From the NCBI GenBank assembly GCA_002811675.1, contig PDIM01000001.1, positions 136,151 to 200,150 of the forward strand: 64,000 bases of DNA, read 5' to 3'. The DNA is from Ichthyosporea sp. XGB-2017a (Eukaryota > Opisthokonta > Ichthyosporea). Below are positions 34,758-45,153 of the stretch, in pieces (the first letter of the stretch is position 1; each line of letters opens with the position of its first letter). The position numbers were made by a program, and so were the translations under genes. The notes below the pieces were generated by a model. That model did no database searches. It was not told the DNA's origin and was given only the letters and a program-made list of their open reading frames with translations.

Positions 34758-35606
34758 TTAAGCCATCGTAGTGCTCCTGTTGCCTGGAATCTCCTCTTCG
34801 TATTCAAACTCTCCCATATCTTCAATATCATCCATCTCATCATCATCATCATAATCCTCCACAAACTCTGCCTCTTCTTCTTCTTCTTCTTCTTCTTCTT
34901 CTTCTTCGTATTCGCTGTTGTCTTCCTCTGCGATCTCTTGTTCGTCAAGAACGTTTTCAAACGCTTGTGATGGAAAATTATAAATATCCCCATAAGTTCC
35001 ACTCTGAATTCTTCCCAACAATTCCTTTTCAATTGAATTTTCAAGTTTCGCAGCAATAAGCGCCTTTTGTTCCTTTCTTTTTTCCACCCTATCGACCTTT
35101 TTGTTGATAGTAACAAGCTTCTTTTGGGTTTTCATCTGCAACTTTCTCATTCTAATCAAATACTGATGAATCTTGGTAAAGCGTTGCTTACACTTGTGAA
35201 TTGCAAATTTGGGCCAGTATATCAAATGTTTATCAATCTGTGCAAGCGCTTGTTCATAATTCTTTACCAGCTTAACCCTCTGCCACATTTTAGCTGGCAT
35301 GTGCGCTCTCTCTATAGTTTTCATATATAAATAGCAAATGCCATTTTCCTCTTTAATAGTAGCATAACGACTGTTCGCCAAAGGACATGATTGTCGATTA
35401 CACAAACCCGTTACATTGTACTCGTTTCTACAAAAATTCTGCTCAGGCATTCTAACACAAACAATTAAAACAATACGATGTTAATAATCTGAAAGCATAA
35501 TCACAAATACATTTTTGGTTTTCTTTTCCCATTTGTCCACTTACTTAGTCTTGAAAGAACAAAAGTTCCTGTTGATGGTTTGCCAAATCACTTCGTCGTG
35601 CTGCAT
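34758..35606 (-). CDS. MAK16: MAK16 ribosome-biogenesis factor
   Basis: Exons 35606-35545 and 35451-34758 (93-nt intron, GTAAGT..GTTAG, phase 2) give 251 aa. MAK16 is a nucleolar protein needed for 60S subunit assembly (66S pre-ribosomes). The 20-residue first exon has the family start [17 protein letters not shown]. The second continues with [22 protein letters not shown], where the four conserved cysteines form the zinc site. [42 protein letters not shown] and TYGDIYNFP follow, all hallmarks. The C-terminus is a long acidic tail partly encoded by a CTT/GAA trinucleotide repeat. The tail is shorter than in human MAK16. Confidence 0.96.
34873..34907. repeat. CTT/AAG trinucleotide repeat in MAK16
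   Basis: About 12 tandem CTT units (35 bp), coding for a glutamate run in the acidic tail of MAK16 on the minus strand. Such in-frame repeats are prone to length change without frameshift. Confidence 0.9.
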
Positions 35607-36070
35607 CTTTGCCAAATCTCTTTCTAACTATAACCTCCCACTTCACAATATGTATTCCTCAACAAGCAAGTTTCGTCTATCTACCACACTTCTCCCCCTC
35701 TATATACAAAAGCCGTAATCTCACTGTTCGCCAGCAGGCAGCTCTGGATCTAGCAACAAATGGAACACTCCAATACACGCAGCTGGATATTATCACTGAG
35801 CTGCAGGCTGATGCTACTGTACTACTGTAATAATTTGCCCAAATTATTGTGTATGGCCCTCCCCATACATAAGCCCCTCTCACATGGGCATCCTCCGAGA
35901 TCAATGATCTGCAGGCCCATGCCACCCTTCAAATGATGGTGAATATCAACTTTTATTACTTATTGAAGCCCTAACCCGGTCACTCTATCCTCTCGAGAGA
36001 AGTGTAAGACATTTTCGCTAGGTGCTACTGTAATTAGCCACTAACTGCAGGTAGCTGCGAAAACATACTT
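35607..36070. other. Intergenic stretch between MAK16 and the ABCG gene
   Basis: MAK16 promoter side plus ABCG 3' flank. It contains the second TGTATGG/CCATACA hairpin at 35850-35869. No exon. Confidence 0.35.
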
Positions 36071-38933
36071 TTATACCTTCTTTGACCTGTGGGTCAGTTT
36101 CATAAAGATAAAACCTAAAACGAGCCAACCAATAGTAACGAGAAGGGTATTTTGGACATCTGTGTCAAAGTTATCTATGTCGTACCCCTTTTCAGAAACG
36201 CCCGATGTGAGATTCATGTATACTTGGCCTTCAAGGGGACCTGAAGGTACAGTCTTGTAGTAAGAAAGCTGGTTGACAAATAGGCCCTCAATAGCCCATC
36301 TTGGAGCCGATACATCCCATATAAATCTTTGGTTTTTATACTGGCTGTCGTTTTCTACCTCCTGAACTGACGGAGTATTTCCTCCGTAGACGACACAGAA
36401 CACCAATGATAAAGCTACTCCGAGCAAAGCTGCATTGACAGGCTTTGCTATTTGGGATATGAAATACCCCATTGCAAATCCGAACCAATATAATAGCATA
36501 ATAATAACAAATAAATCTCCTTGATCCCCAACGTTGGTATAGCCAAAGGTGAAAAAGGCAAAAAAAAATGCTGTAGCACTGACGACCCGAACGAAATCTG
36601 CGGTCACCTTTGCCATAAAATATGCTAACGAGCTCAAACCTGCAGCACTTTCCCTCCAGAAAACTACTCTTTCGTTTCCAAAAGTTTGAATTCCTGAGGC
36701 TATACCAGCAAAAGAAACTCCCCATGCTAGAAAGACGGCAATGGACTGAATATCATTTCTCAATGGAGCTAAGCATGTTTTTTGTGCTGCGCGCACCCCA
36801 TTTGTACAAAGTATATATGGCATGGGGCCTACAAAAGCGGCATCTTGGGCGGCTACAGAAATGAAAGATCCCACTGCAAGATGGATAAGCTGATTGCCTA
36901 GAAAAGTTCCTGGTTGTCTAAATATTTGAAGGAAAGCTCTCTTTAAGCAATACCAGAAGACGAGAAAAAACCCGGGAGTTTCACGAACTTCATCTTTTGT
37001 GAACATTTCTTTCACAAACTCTGTAAAATCATGGTATAAATTGACTAACCATTCAACCATCATATATCCAATGTCTTTGGATTTTCTACCAACTTTTTGC
37101 CAAAAACTTAATTTGTGACTTTGCGGGTTCCAATGTTCCATTAAGCTCCTATTGACATCATCTTCTTGGTGAATCTGTGTTGATGTCCTGGTATTGGTTC
37201 TCCCTAAATGCTGCTCCCAAAGTACAAATAATTGTGCGGGATCAAAATCTTCATCTTCGCCGACTCTAGCGATTTTTCCACTAGTAACATCAAGGAAAAA
37301 GTCAGCTGGATTTTCACCCTTGGGCATTGGGAATCCAATGCTGTTGAAGTAAGCTTCTGCTTCTTCAACGGGTCCCGTATAGACAGTTCTTCCTCCTTTC
37401 CCAAGAAGAAGAAGATCATCAAACTGTGCAAACGCACCAGGGCTTGGCTGGTGAATGACAGCCGCAACAACCATCCTTTTGCGCCTAGCGATGTCGCGTA
37501 AGGTATAGCACAATTCTAAAGACGTAGATGAATCAAGTCCACTCGTAGGCTCATCCAAAAACAAGATAGAAGGATCTGCTACCAGCTCTAACCCCACATT
37601 TACCTACACAAGAATAGCACGGGTCCACAATGAGTAAAATCTAAGAAAGAGCTCTATGCGAAATGAATGCATGTATATTCTCACCGAACTTACTCTTTTT
37701 CTTTGTCCACCGCTAATTCCTCTCTCTTCTTCAGATCCAATTATACTGTGTTGGACATGTGAAATCTCAAGGGTATCAATAGTCCATAAGACAAGTTGTT
37801 CCCTCTCTTCGGCAGTCATCGATGTGGGGAGTCTAGTGTTTGCTGAAAACTTAATATTCGAGAGAACAGTCAATTCACGGTGCATTACATCCTCTTGAGG
37901 AACGAAGCCAATTAATTTCCTGTATTGATACAGATCTTCTTCCACCCCATTAACACGAATGGTTCCTTGCGTCTTTTTCGCCTTTCCTGTTACCAAAGAC
38001 ATAATAGTTGTCTTTCCGGCTCCAGATGGACCCTTTGGATAATAATAGAACAAATGACAATAAAAGGCAGAGATTAATAAAATGTAAAATGCTTAATAGG
38101 GCGAGAACCTTTCATCTTCAACTTACCATGATCGCACATGTTCTTCCGCTTTTAAACGACCCTGTTACGCCTTGCATAACAGTGACCCCTGTGGGTAACT
38201 TCAACCCAATCGAATCGAAGTCAATATCAAAAACACGCCTATTATCGCCATCATTATCGCCACCCACCTCACCAACATCATAGACTTCTGTATTAGTTTT
38301 ACTCCCAGATTTGTCTTTTTCTGGATCAGAATCTTCCTCTTCAGGGATGTGATTTAACTTCGAGTTAGCGAGGCGCCTCGCTTCCTTATATTTCAACATC
38401 TTTTCAGAATCAATTGAGATTTTGTTTTGATGCAAAACCTTTTTTATCTTAAAAATAATCAAAATAGCAATTATTATGAAAATTGCTAATATCAACGAAG
38501 TCAGTTTCTCTTCACTTTCGCTTCCTTCGGGACAATTGTTTCCTGGATTGCAAGAAATGTGTTCTACAAAGCCTTCAATACAAAATGAACCTTCAGGACA
38601 AACATACATAACTTCTGGAGTAGGACAGTAATGCCCTTTGCAGCAATAGATTGGCTGGGCTGTATTGTTTGGACAAAACATCCCTGGCGTACATTTGCAC
38701 TGCAGTAAATTCCCTGACATTGAACACCCACTATTTGGGTCAATCGTTCCAGAAAAAGTCCCGGGTGCATACGGGCAGTAATATCCTGAAGGGCAAGAGT
38801 ATCCCACGGTGGAGTAGCAAAGACATTGATTTGCGGCACCCGGACAAACACCCTCGGAGCTTAGAAGCTGACCATTAGTCACTGTCAAAAAGCTCGCAGT
38901 CACAAGACAAAGAAGCAAAGCAGGTCTGCCCAT
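36071..38933 (-). CDS. ABCG-type half transporter with cysteine-rich ectodomain
   Basis: Exons 38933-38127, 38032-37694 and 37603-36071 (introns of 94 and 90 nt, all phase 0) give 892 aa. A signal peptide (1-21) precedes a cysteine-rich domain (about 22-140) with repeated CP-G-x-YCP/FCP units. A first membrane segment (~145-165) and a charged linker follow. The nucleotide-binding domain has Walker A GPSGAGKTT (270-278), signature ISGGQRKR and Walker B ILFLDEPTSGLDS. Six C-terminal membrane segments close the protein. This layout matches plant WBC28/ABCG24-type and related protist/fungal proteins. The substrate is not predictable. Introns 1 and 2 fall exactly before Walker A and after the signature. 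The start at 38933 gives the signal peptide. Confidence 0.93.
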
Positions 38934-40815
38934 TTTAAATTTGATCTGCTGTTGTACTTTCTATTACTTTATACCTGGTACTAGTTGAAGAGATCAATGT
39001 TGTGCATACATTATTAATGTAATTGTATATTTGCTTTACTGTGTAATGCAAAGAATGCACTTATTCACTGCGGCGCCTCTCGCGCGGGTGGGTAGCTACT
39101 TGTCATGTACATGCATGTCAGCTATAAATTAATGCTAATTATTGTGGATTGTACATATATAGGCATTTTTGCGCCCCATGATCATGATCGACATCGATCA
39201 AGGTCATCAATGCAAGAAGCACTGGGGCCGATCCATGGCCCGACCATGTCCGATCATTACTCATGATTACGATCGGTTAATTGTCAGGAGCTGCCTTTCT
39301 TTCATTATAATAAAGAGGGATTTGTTATCGGAAGTAATTCAATGGCTTTCTTGCCCAAATTATACTTCTATCTTATGTCAGTATTCACATTCATCGAAAA
39401 ACTTGATGTGGTGATGGTAAAAATTTGAAACAAAGAGGTGATTTATGGAAATTTACCATCGGACTATGAACCTTGAAACAAAAATGAATAGTTCATAGGA
39501 AGTGAAACTGATCAAGGACTTTGAAATAAGTGGATAATATATCGGCAACAGGAATCAAGCAGTTCCTATAAAATCCCAGCAATACTAACCATGTAAAATT
39601 TTAAGAGAAGCAACAAATTATCAATGGCAATTCCATATTTGAGAGACTATAAAACATTCAGTGATGCTGACTAGTAGTAGTAGACAGTTAGAGAGCTCAA
39701 AAAAAGAGGCTTTAAAGCGTTTTTAATTGAAGATCTTGTCTTTGTATTACTAATTTGGACCATCATAAACATGAACAGAAACATGAACCCTGTCCCCAAA
39801 TATCTAACTATAATGTGTTGTGTATGTGTAGACTGACCAGATTCAATACAGAAAGTTAGTGTGCACGAGAGGCCTGGACAATGAATGAATATGCCCGCGT
39901 AATTATCGAATATCTCCGCATAATTAGAGAACAACTATGCTCTATCCGAAAACCCTCTGGGCAAATGCTTTGACCAGCTGTGTATTATAAGTCTCTTGGA
40001 CAGGATATCAAGTGCCAACGAGCACAACTTTTTAAAAAACGAACCATGAAATGAGGGTTAGTTATTCCACCAAACGATGCACATGTACAATCAACCAACT
40101 TGTTAAGAAGCCTTTATCCTATAAAAACCTCGAAGGTGTTAAATTACAAAACAAGATAAACAGCTGCTAGGATATCAGAGTTGAAGAAGGGGTGTCAAAC
40201 AAGATATAAAACATATTTACATGAAGATATGTAGCTGGTTCTTTAGATAATGTATACGGGTATTTTAAAATGCTGACTGAATTCTTCAATATCTGCAAAT
40301 ATTCTCCAGATGACAATAATAACAGAATGAAGAATGCCATTTAATTTATATCATATCACAGTATAACATAACACCGGCTGCTGCTTGCACACGAAGTCAT
40401 TTTGTCTGTGTAACCTGCTCCAGCTTGGTAACCTACATGGGATTCTCATATGAAAAAAGAGGCAGGATCACAGAATATGATGTTTCATCGTCTTGAATGA
40501 CAACGGAATTATGAGCTGCAATGGTTGAGGGGTTGGGCTGCAGGTTGCAGGTGGGGGATTGGGGAAAGTACCAGTCCACCACAGCCACCACTCGAAAGAC
40601 ACCTTACCCCCGGCACCGGAACCTGCTCGCTCCATGCCATTTAAAATAACGTGCAACACATTTTAAATATTTATCTTCAATATTTATGAAACGTGCACCA
40701 CTTAAGAATCATCAGTGGAAGTTTGTCAATGACATATTGAGCACTATTTGGTGCACAGGTCTGGTCCTAAGAATCTCAAGTAGACACTAAGCTTGAAATT
40801 GGTGAAACTTTGCGT
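38934..40815. other. 1.9-kb intergenic stretch
   Basis: No exon seen on either strand. It holds the 18-base motif at 39104-39121 (shared with 23857), a cluster of six GATC sites at 39180-39280, an AGGGTTA motif at 40054-40060 and otherwise AT-rich DNA. Confidence 0.45.
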
Positions 40816-40986
40816 ATGGTATGGTATGCTACTGCTATGGTCAGCTGTACTATAAATATTGATTGGGATGAAAGTTTCTATTCAAGAAAATCAGCAGCTA
40901 ACAAGATTTCAGCTCGTTGCATTAATCTTTTGAAAAGATATAGAGTAACTCTAGAATCTATTAGATTTTCAAAGCCAAAACCAAAT

Positions 40987-42639
40987 ATGATTCCCCAAAG
41001 TCAACAGAGAGTTTCAGCCGCCAGCGCCATGCTTGAGGCTGAAATTGATGCTATTAATAAGACTCGCGATGAAGCGAAGCGTAAATCTTCCATTGCCCAT
41101 TTGGAACAAATGAAGGAAGATAAAATTCTTCACATCGTGCCTGACAAAGAAGAAAATATTCACGAAGAGACTGAAGAAGAAAGACTCGAAGGAATTCGTA
41201 ACTCTCCCAGTGTTTGGTCGAGAGATTATTTTGGTCTTCTGTGTTCTTACTTTATCACGGGGATATTTTATGGACTTAGTTCAATTATTTACCCCATTGT
41301 TGTTGTTGTCTACCACCAAGACAGAGCAACGGTTACTTCTGCAATGTCCATTATTAGTATCTGTTGGTCTTTCAAACTCTTTTTTGGATTCGTGACAGAT
41401 TTCTACCCAATCTGTGGTTACAGAAGAAAGCCCTACATAATTGTCGGGTACACGGGAACCGTAGCCATTATGTTCATACTTTCTGGTTGTGCAGAGCAGA
41501 TCTCTCTAACAACCTTCTTGTTCATGCTTACTCTCTCCAATTTTTTCAGCGTTTTTGCTGATGTAGCTAGTGATGGGTTGACTTGTCAATTAGCTCAAAC
41601 GGAGCACCATTCTATTCGTGGTAGGCTCCAGACCACTGTTTACATGGTTCGCACAACTGCGAGTATTATTACTGGTTTGATTGGTGCTTTTGGTCTTAAT
41701 GGACCTAGTTACAACGGGAATTTCGACTTTGAATTGAGCCTGAACTGGTATTGTGGAATTCTTGCAGTTTGCGGCTTAATCCCACTTCCTGGTATTATCT
41801 TCATGTTGAAAGACGCAAAGGCTGAAGAACAGAAAGAGAGTTTCAAGAATCATCTGCGTGACCTCAGAGATACCATGTTGCGTCGCCCTATTTACCAGCT
41901 AGTAGGATATATGCTCGTTGCGAACACTCTTTTGGGTATTCAAAACAACGCAATGCAAAATTCTTTGCATATTTGGGTAGGAATCTCCAACATGCAAAGC
42001 AATTTGAATATCATTTTTGGCAATTTCATGTTGATTTTAGGTATGTGGTTAGTCAAAAGATATTTTCTAAATACCAACTGGAGAATCTTGATTATTTGGT
42101 GCGTAACACTCCTCGTCGTTCTTCAGTCCTTCTACTACCTGTTTATATGGGATATTACCCGTAACGGTTGGATTTATATCTTCGCTAACAGCACAAGTAC
42201 CCTCGTACAGGGCTCTCAATTAGTTGTTACGACCTTCTTCATCGTGGAAATTGCCGAGCCTGGTAAAGAAGCGCTTGCATATGCCCTTGTTACCACCGCA
42301 GGTAATTTAGTCATTCCATTTTCCCAAGTTCTTTCAAACAATATTGGCAAAATCTTTCCCTTGTCCGACGCGGATCTGGCAAGAGATGATACTGAAGTTC
42401 GAGCTAACTTCTGCTATCTTCAGGTACTCGTGAATGCACTGAATGTTTTGAGTTTAGTTATGTTGGTCATATACCCCAGTCAGAAAGCTGCCGCACGCGA
42501 ACTGCGCGACAAATACGCATCAAAACCTTTGGGTTATGCAATTATGGCGACCGCTTTGGTCTTCTTGGTGTACGGAACCTTGGTCACTGTTCTGACGGTC
42601 ATTCCTTCCACTCGAGATATTCCTCTTACAGGAGCATAA
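40987..42639 (+). CDS. BT1-family (folate-biopterin-type) major-facilitator transporter
   Basis: This is a 550-aa membrane carrier. A hydrophilic ~70-residue N-terminus is followed by about 12 membrane segments. The BT1 signature lies in helices 2-3: W-SFKLFFGFVTDFYPICG followed by YRRKPYI. DVASDGL and RGRLQ come after. BT1 proteins import folates or biopterin in trypanosomatids and plastids, but oomycetes, diatoms and other protists have many with unknown substrates. ATG 40987 is chosen because a TATAAATA box stands at 40850. The frame is open further up to ATG 40816, which would add 57 residues, so the start is uncertain. Intronless. It is convergent with the Pro-Gln-Tyr gene. Confidence 0.88.
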   Translation: MIPQSQQRVSAASAMLEAEIDAINKTRDEAKRKSSIAHLEQMKEDKILHIVPDKEENIHEETEEERLEGIRNSPSVWSRDYFGLLCSYFITGIFYGLSSIIYPIVVVVYHQDRATVTSAMSIISICWSFKLFFGFVTDFYPICGYRRKPYIIVGYTGTVAIMFILSGCAEQISLTTFLFMLTLSNFFSVFADVASDGLTCQLAQTEHHSIRGRLQTTVYMVRTTASIITGLIGAFGLNGPSYNGNFDFELSLNWYCGILAVCGLIPLPGIIFMLKDAKAEEQKESFKNHLRDLRDTMLRRPIYQLVGYMLVANTLLGIQNNAMQNSLHIWVGISNMQSNLNIIFGNFMLILGMWLVKRYFLNTNWRILIIWCVTLLVVLQSFYYLFIWDITRNGWIYIFANSTSTLVQGSQLVVTTFFIVEIAEPGKEALAYALVTTAGNLVIPFSQVLSNNIGKIFPLSDADLARDDTEVRANFCYLQVLVNALNVLSLVMLVIYPSQKAAARELRDKYASKPLGYAIMATALVFLVYGTLVTVLTVIPSTRDIPLTGA

Positions 42640-42664
42640 TCCAAAACATTTGTACAATTAGATT

Positions 42665-42670
42665 AATAAA
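42665..42670 (+). terminator. Poly(A) signal of the BT1 gene
   Basis: AATAAA begins 26 nt after the stop. The opposite gene has its own AATAAA at 42727-42722 on the minus strand, so the two transcripts end almost back to back. Confidence 0.6.
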
Positions 42671-42771
42671 TTGCTTTACCCATGTTTCATCCAAATAACA
42701 TTGTGTTTCTACGAGAAAATATTTATTATGAAAGTTATTACATGTAAGTTCAGCAGCTGTCAATGGGAAGT

Positions 42772-43434
42772 TTACCACCTTCTCCTTCTTCCTCCAACTA
42801 CGGCTACAGTTGGTCCTCTTCTCACAGGGGCCACCACAACAGGCCTTGGCCTTGGGGCAACCACGACAGCAGGGGGTCGGGGTCGGGGCGCAACTACTAC
42901 TACAGGTCTTGGACTAGGCTCAGCTAGGACAATGGTGGCTGGGGCTTGCTGCTCTTCAACAACTACAGTTTCAGGAGGAGGGGTTGCTGCTTCAGATTCT
43001 TCTTCTTTTTTTTCATCAGCCTCGGAAGACTGCTCATATGTGCTCCGCGGAGGTGGTGACTGGTAATAAGGGGTGCTTGGATAAGGGGCGCATTGATTAG
43101 AAGGATATTGTGAAGGGTATTGTGGAGGACATTGTGCAGGATATTGTGGAGGATATTGTGGAGGACACTGTGTAGGATATTGTGGAGGATATTGCGGAGG
43201 ATATTGCGGAGGATATTGTGGGGGATATTGTGTAGGATACGGTGTAGGATACTGTGGAGGATATTGTCCCTGAGTAGTATGTGGACTTTGGCTCTGAAGA
43301 GCGTACTGGTACTGACTTTGCTGAGGATGCTGAGGACCATATGCAGAAGGATATTCTGTGTTCTTCAGGCCTGAAGCGGCAGCAGTTTCGGCAGCCTCCC
43401 CAGTTTTGGGGTCAGAGGATTGACTATTGGACAT
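42772..43434 (-). CDS. Pro-Gln-Tyr repeat protein
   Basis: This is a 220-aa low-complexity protein. After a Ser/Ala/Gln-rich start comes a tandem array (about residues 57-112) of the four-residue unit Tyr-Pro-Pro-Gln and variants with Thr, Ala, Ser or Cys. An acidic stretch follows (about 140-150), then Val-Pro-Arg-rich repeats (PRPRPVVV) and a terminal RRRRW. There is no signal peptide and no membrane segment. Similar PPQY arrays occur in proteins that scaffold or phase-separate, for example the tails of annexin A7 and rhodopsins, and PPxY motifs can bind WW domains. These are analogies, not homology. The true family is unknown. Confidence 0.75.
   Translation of the reverse strand: MSNSQSSDPKTGEAAETAAASGLKNTEYPSAYGPQHPQQSQYQYALQSQSPHTTQGQYPPQYPTPYPTQYPPQYPPQYPPQYPPQYPTQCPPQYPPQYPAQCPPQYPSQYPSNQCAPYPSTPYYQSPPPRSTYEQSSEADEKKEEESEAATPPPETVVVEEQQAPATIVLAEPSPRPVVVVAPRPRPPAVVVAPRPRPVVVAPVRRGPTVAVVGGRRRRW
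43095..43268. repeat. 12-bp coding tandem repeat (Tyr-Pro-Pro-Gln)
   Basis: Degenerate 12-bp units (plus-strand form GGAGGATATTGT) run for ~170 bp within the 42772-43434 gene. The variants keep the frame, which suggests selection on the peptide rather than free slippage. Confidence 0.85.
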
Positions 43435-44331
43435 TGTAATGCTAAATTTGCTTGGATTGTATATAAATCCCTTTGCGTATTTGGAAAGTCTGTGGGCTAT
43501 GTTATAATCTGAAACAAAAACTTCTGTTTATCACTTGTATAATAAATCTGTCAATAAGCTCAGTTTAGATCTGTTCATATCACAAAGCTGTTGTTATTTC
43601 TTTTTCAAATGCTGTGAGCTTCCTGCAGGATGATTTTATACCTCTTGCAGGAAGGAGCGTTACTTGCAGCAATGCAAAAATGTGGAGGTGCACTTATCTG
43701 CCCATTGTTAAGGATAGCCCAAGGAGGGTTATGGTATGGATTGGGTATTTGGGGAGGAGATGCAGGTAACGTCAATGTGACAAATTAAGTGCGTCAGAGA
43801 CCGCGAGGATTTCCGTTTATGGGAGAGGCGAGGAGGATGGCTCCCATGAAAATAGCCCATTTTACTCCTATCACCCTTCACCCAGCGTAGCCTGAGGCTG
43901 CACTCTGCAGAGGTGTCCTTATGACCGGTCACAGTTATTCCCATTACGTACATGCAGAGCCACTGTCGACAGGACCGCACGAGCGGGACAGTTCATGGGT
44001 GTCTGCTCTGTACTCCAGGTTCCTCCCACTAGTAACGTCGCATGTACATGGTAAGTGATAAAGTATATCCTCTTTTTCATAAATAATACAATATATTTTT
44101 ATACAGCAAACCGTGGCTACAGCGGTATACAAATCCTCTTCATACCCATAGATATGTCTTTATTAGTTGCTCCCGAATGAAGTCCACTAACACTTGGGCC
44201 CCGAGTTAAGCGCGCTTGGCAAATGTTCATAACATCAACACCGGTGCATGCTTGAAGATGGTGTTTACGCCGTTCAACACACCAAGACATAATGCTCAAG
44301 TAAGATCAAAACCCCATTAGCCTTGGCTGAA
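43435..44331. other. Intergenic stretch
   Basis: A TTTATATA box at about 43465-43456 (minus strand) lies close upstream of the repeat-protein start. An AGGGTTA motif is at 43725-43731. No exon seen. Confidence 0.4.
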
Positions 44332-44704
44332 TTAACAGCCCCTCACAACAGACCCGACTCCCATCAGCAAACCAAAAGTGCCTCCATATTGGATCATGCT
44401 GCTGCCCAAAACAGACACAAGTTCTTTGCCACGATATCCAGCCCTATAAAAAAAAAATAAAAGAGTTAGCAAGTTGTCCTTGTACACAACACTGGGTATT
44501 CTCACATGTATGACACATTTAAGCATAACTGGTGAGTATTTCAGGAGTATAAACCTACCTAACGGCACCAACGGTCCCAAAAACTGCACCAATAGCCACA
44601 CCCATTGTTGCTCCCAACACAGCACCCGATTTAGCAATATCAAAGCAAGTGGGTCTACGAGGGCCAGTAGGAATATAATCGTCGTCAAACTCTCCGTAAC
44701 CCAT
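44332..44704 (-). CDS. ROMO1: ROMO1 / Mgr2 mitochondrial inner-membrane protein
   Basis: Exons 44704-44559 and 44443-44332 (115-nt intron, GTAGGT..TATAG, TGCTAAC branch, phase 2) give 85 aa. ROMO1 (yeast Mgr2) couples to the TIM23 translocase and affects reactive-oxygen production and cristae. The conserved order is clear: R-PTCFDIAKSG, a glycine-zipper helix (GATMGVAIGAVFG), a basic turn with YRGKELV, and a second helix ending SMIQYGGTFGLLMGVG. Human ROMO1 is 79 aa. The acidic N-terminal extension EFDDDY replaces the usual short start. The gene is tiny and split, so no single long open frame reveals it. Confidence 0.93.
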
Positions 44705-45153
44705 TTTGTCACAAATCTAAGAATTAGCTTATTTTCAGCAAATTAAGTAAAACACACAGCTCCCTCTGTCTTGGATCAGCTACACAGGTGATCTCCCTTC
44801 CTTCCACAGCAGCTAGGAATACAGATTCAACCAAATGGAAAAGTACCTTGATAGTCCTCCCATTGTAAGGCCCCTTGCAGTAATAAAATAATCCACCACC
44901 ATGCGCCACAGGAGGAATCAGTCCTCAGCTGTGAAGGGGGGCCAGGCAGGGTTTCACCAGGAGTGGGGTATTGATTCCTATTCCCCTAATCCCTCTGTCG
45001 TAATAGAAAGGGGGGGCCGGAACGCTCCTAGTTGGGGATTCTGTTTGTGTTGTTTGTACTCGCACACAATTAAGGCTGTTGGATTTGCCGTGCTCGAGGC
45101 GAGTTGGTAAATCAACGTCAAATAAGGATATCGCTGTGCAGCAAAATTAAAGA
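44705..45153. promoter_or_regulatory. Divergent upstream region of ROMO1 and THOC5
   Basis: A 449-bp region between two divergent starts. It has G-rich blocks at 44935-44941 and 45010-45017. No TATA box is obvious and no exon was seen. Confidence 0.4.

Noticed and set aside
34718-35116. Lys-rich minus-strand frame overlapping MAK16
   Set aside because: A shifted-frame shadow of MAK16's acidic (GAA)n region.
34758-35606. Initially considered as RLP24
   Set aside because: [28 protein letters not shown] and TYGDIYNFP are MAK16 motifs; RLP24 has an L24e zinc-ribbon start.
42671-43066. Thr/Gly-rich open frame on the plus strand
   Set aside because: It is the antisense of the Pro/Val/Arg-rich end of the minus-strand repeat gene, which has an ATG and better composition.
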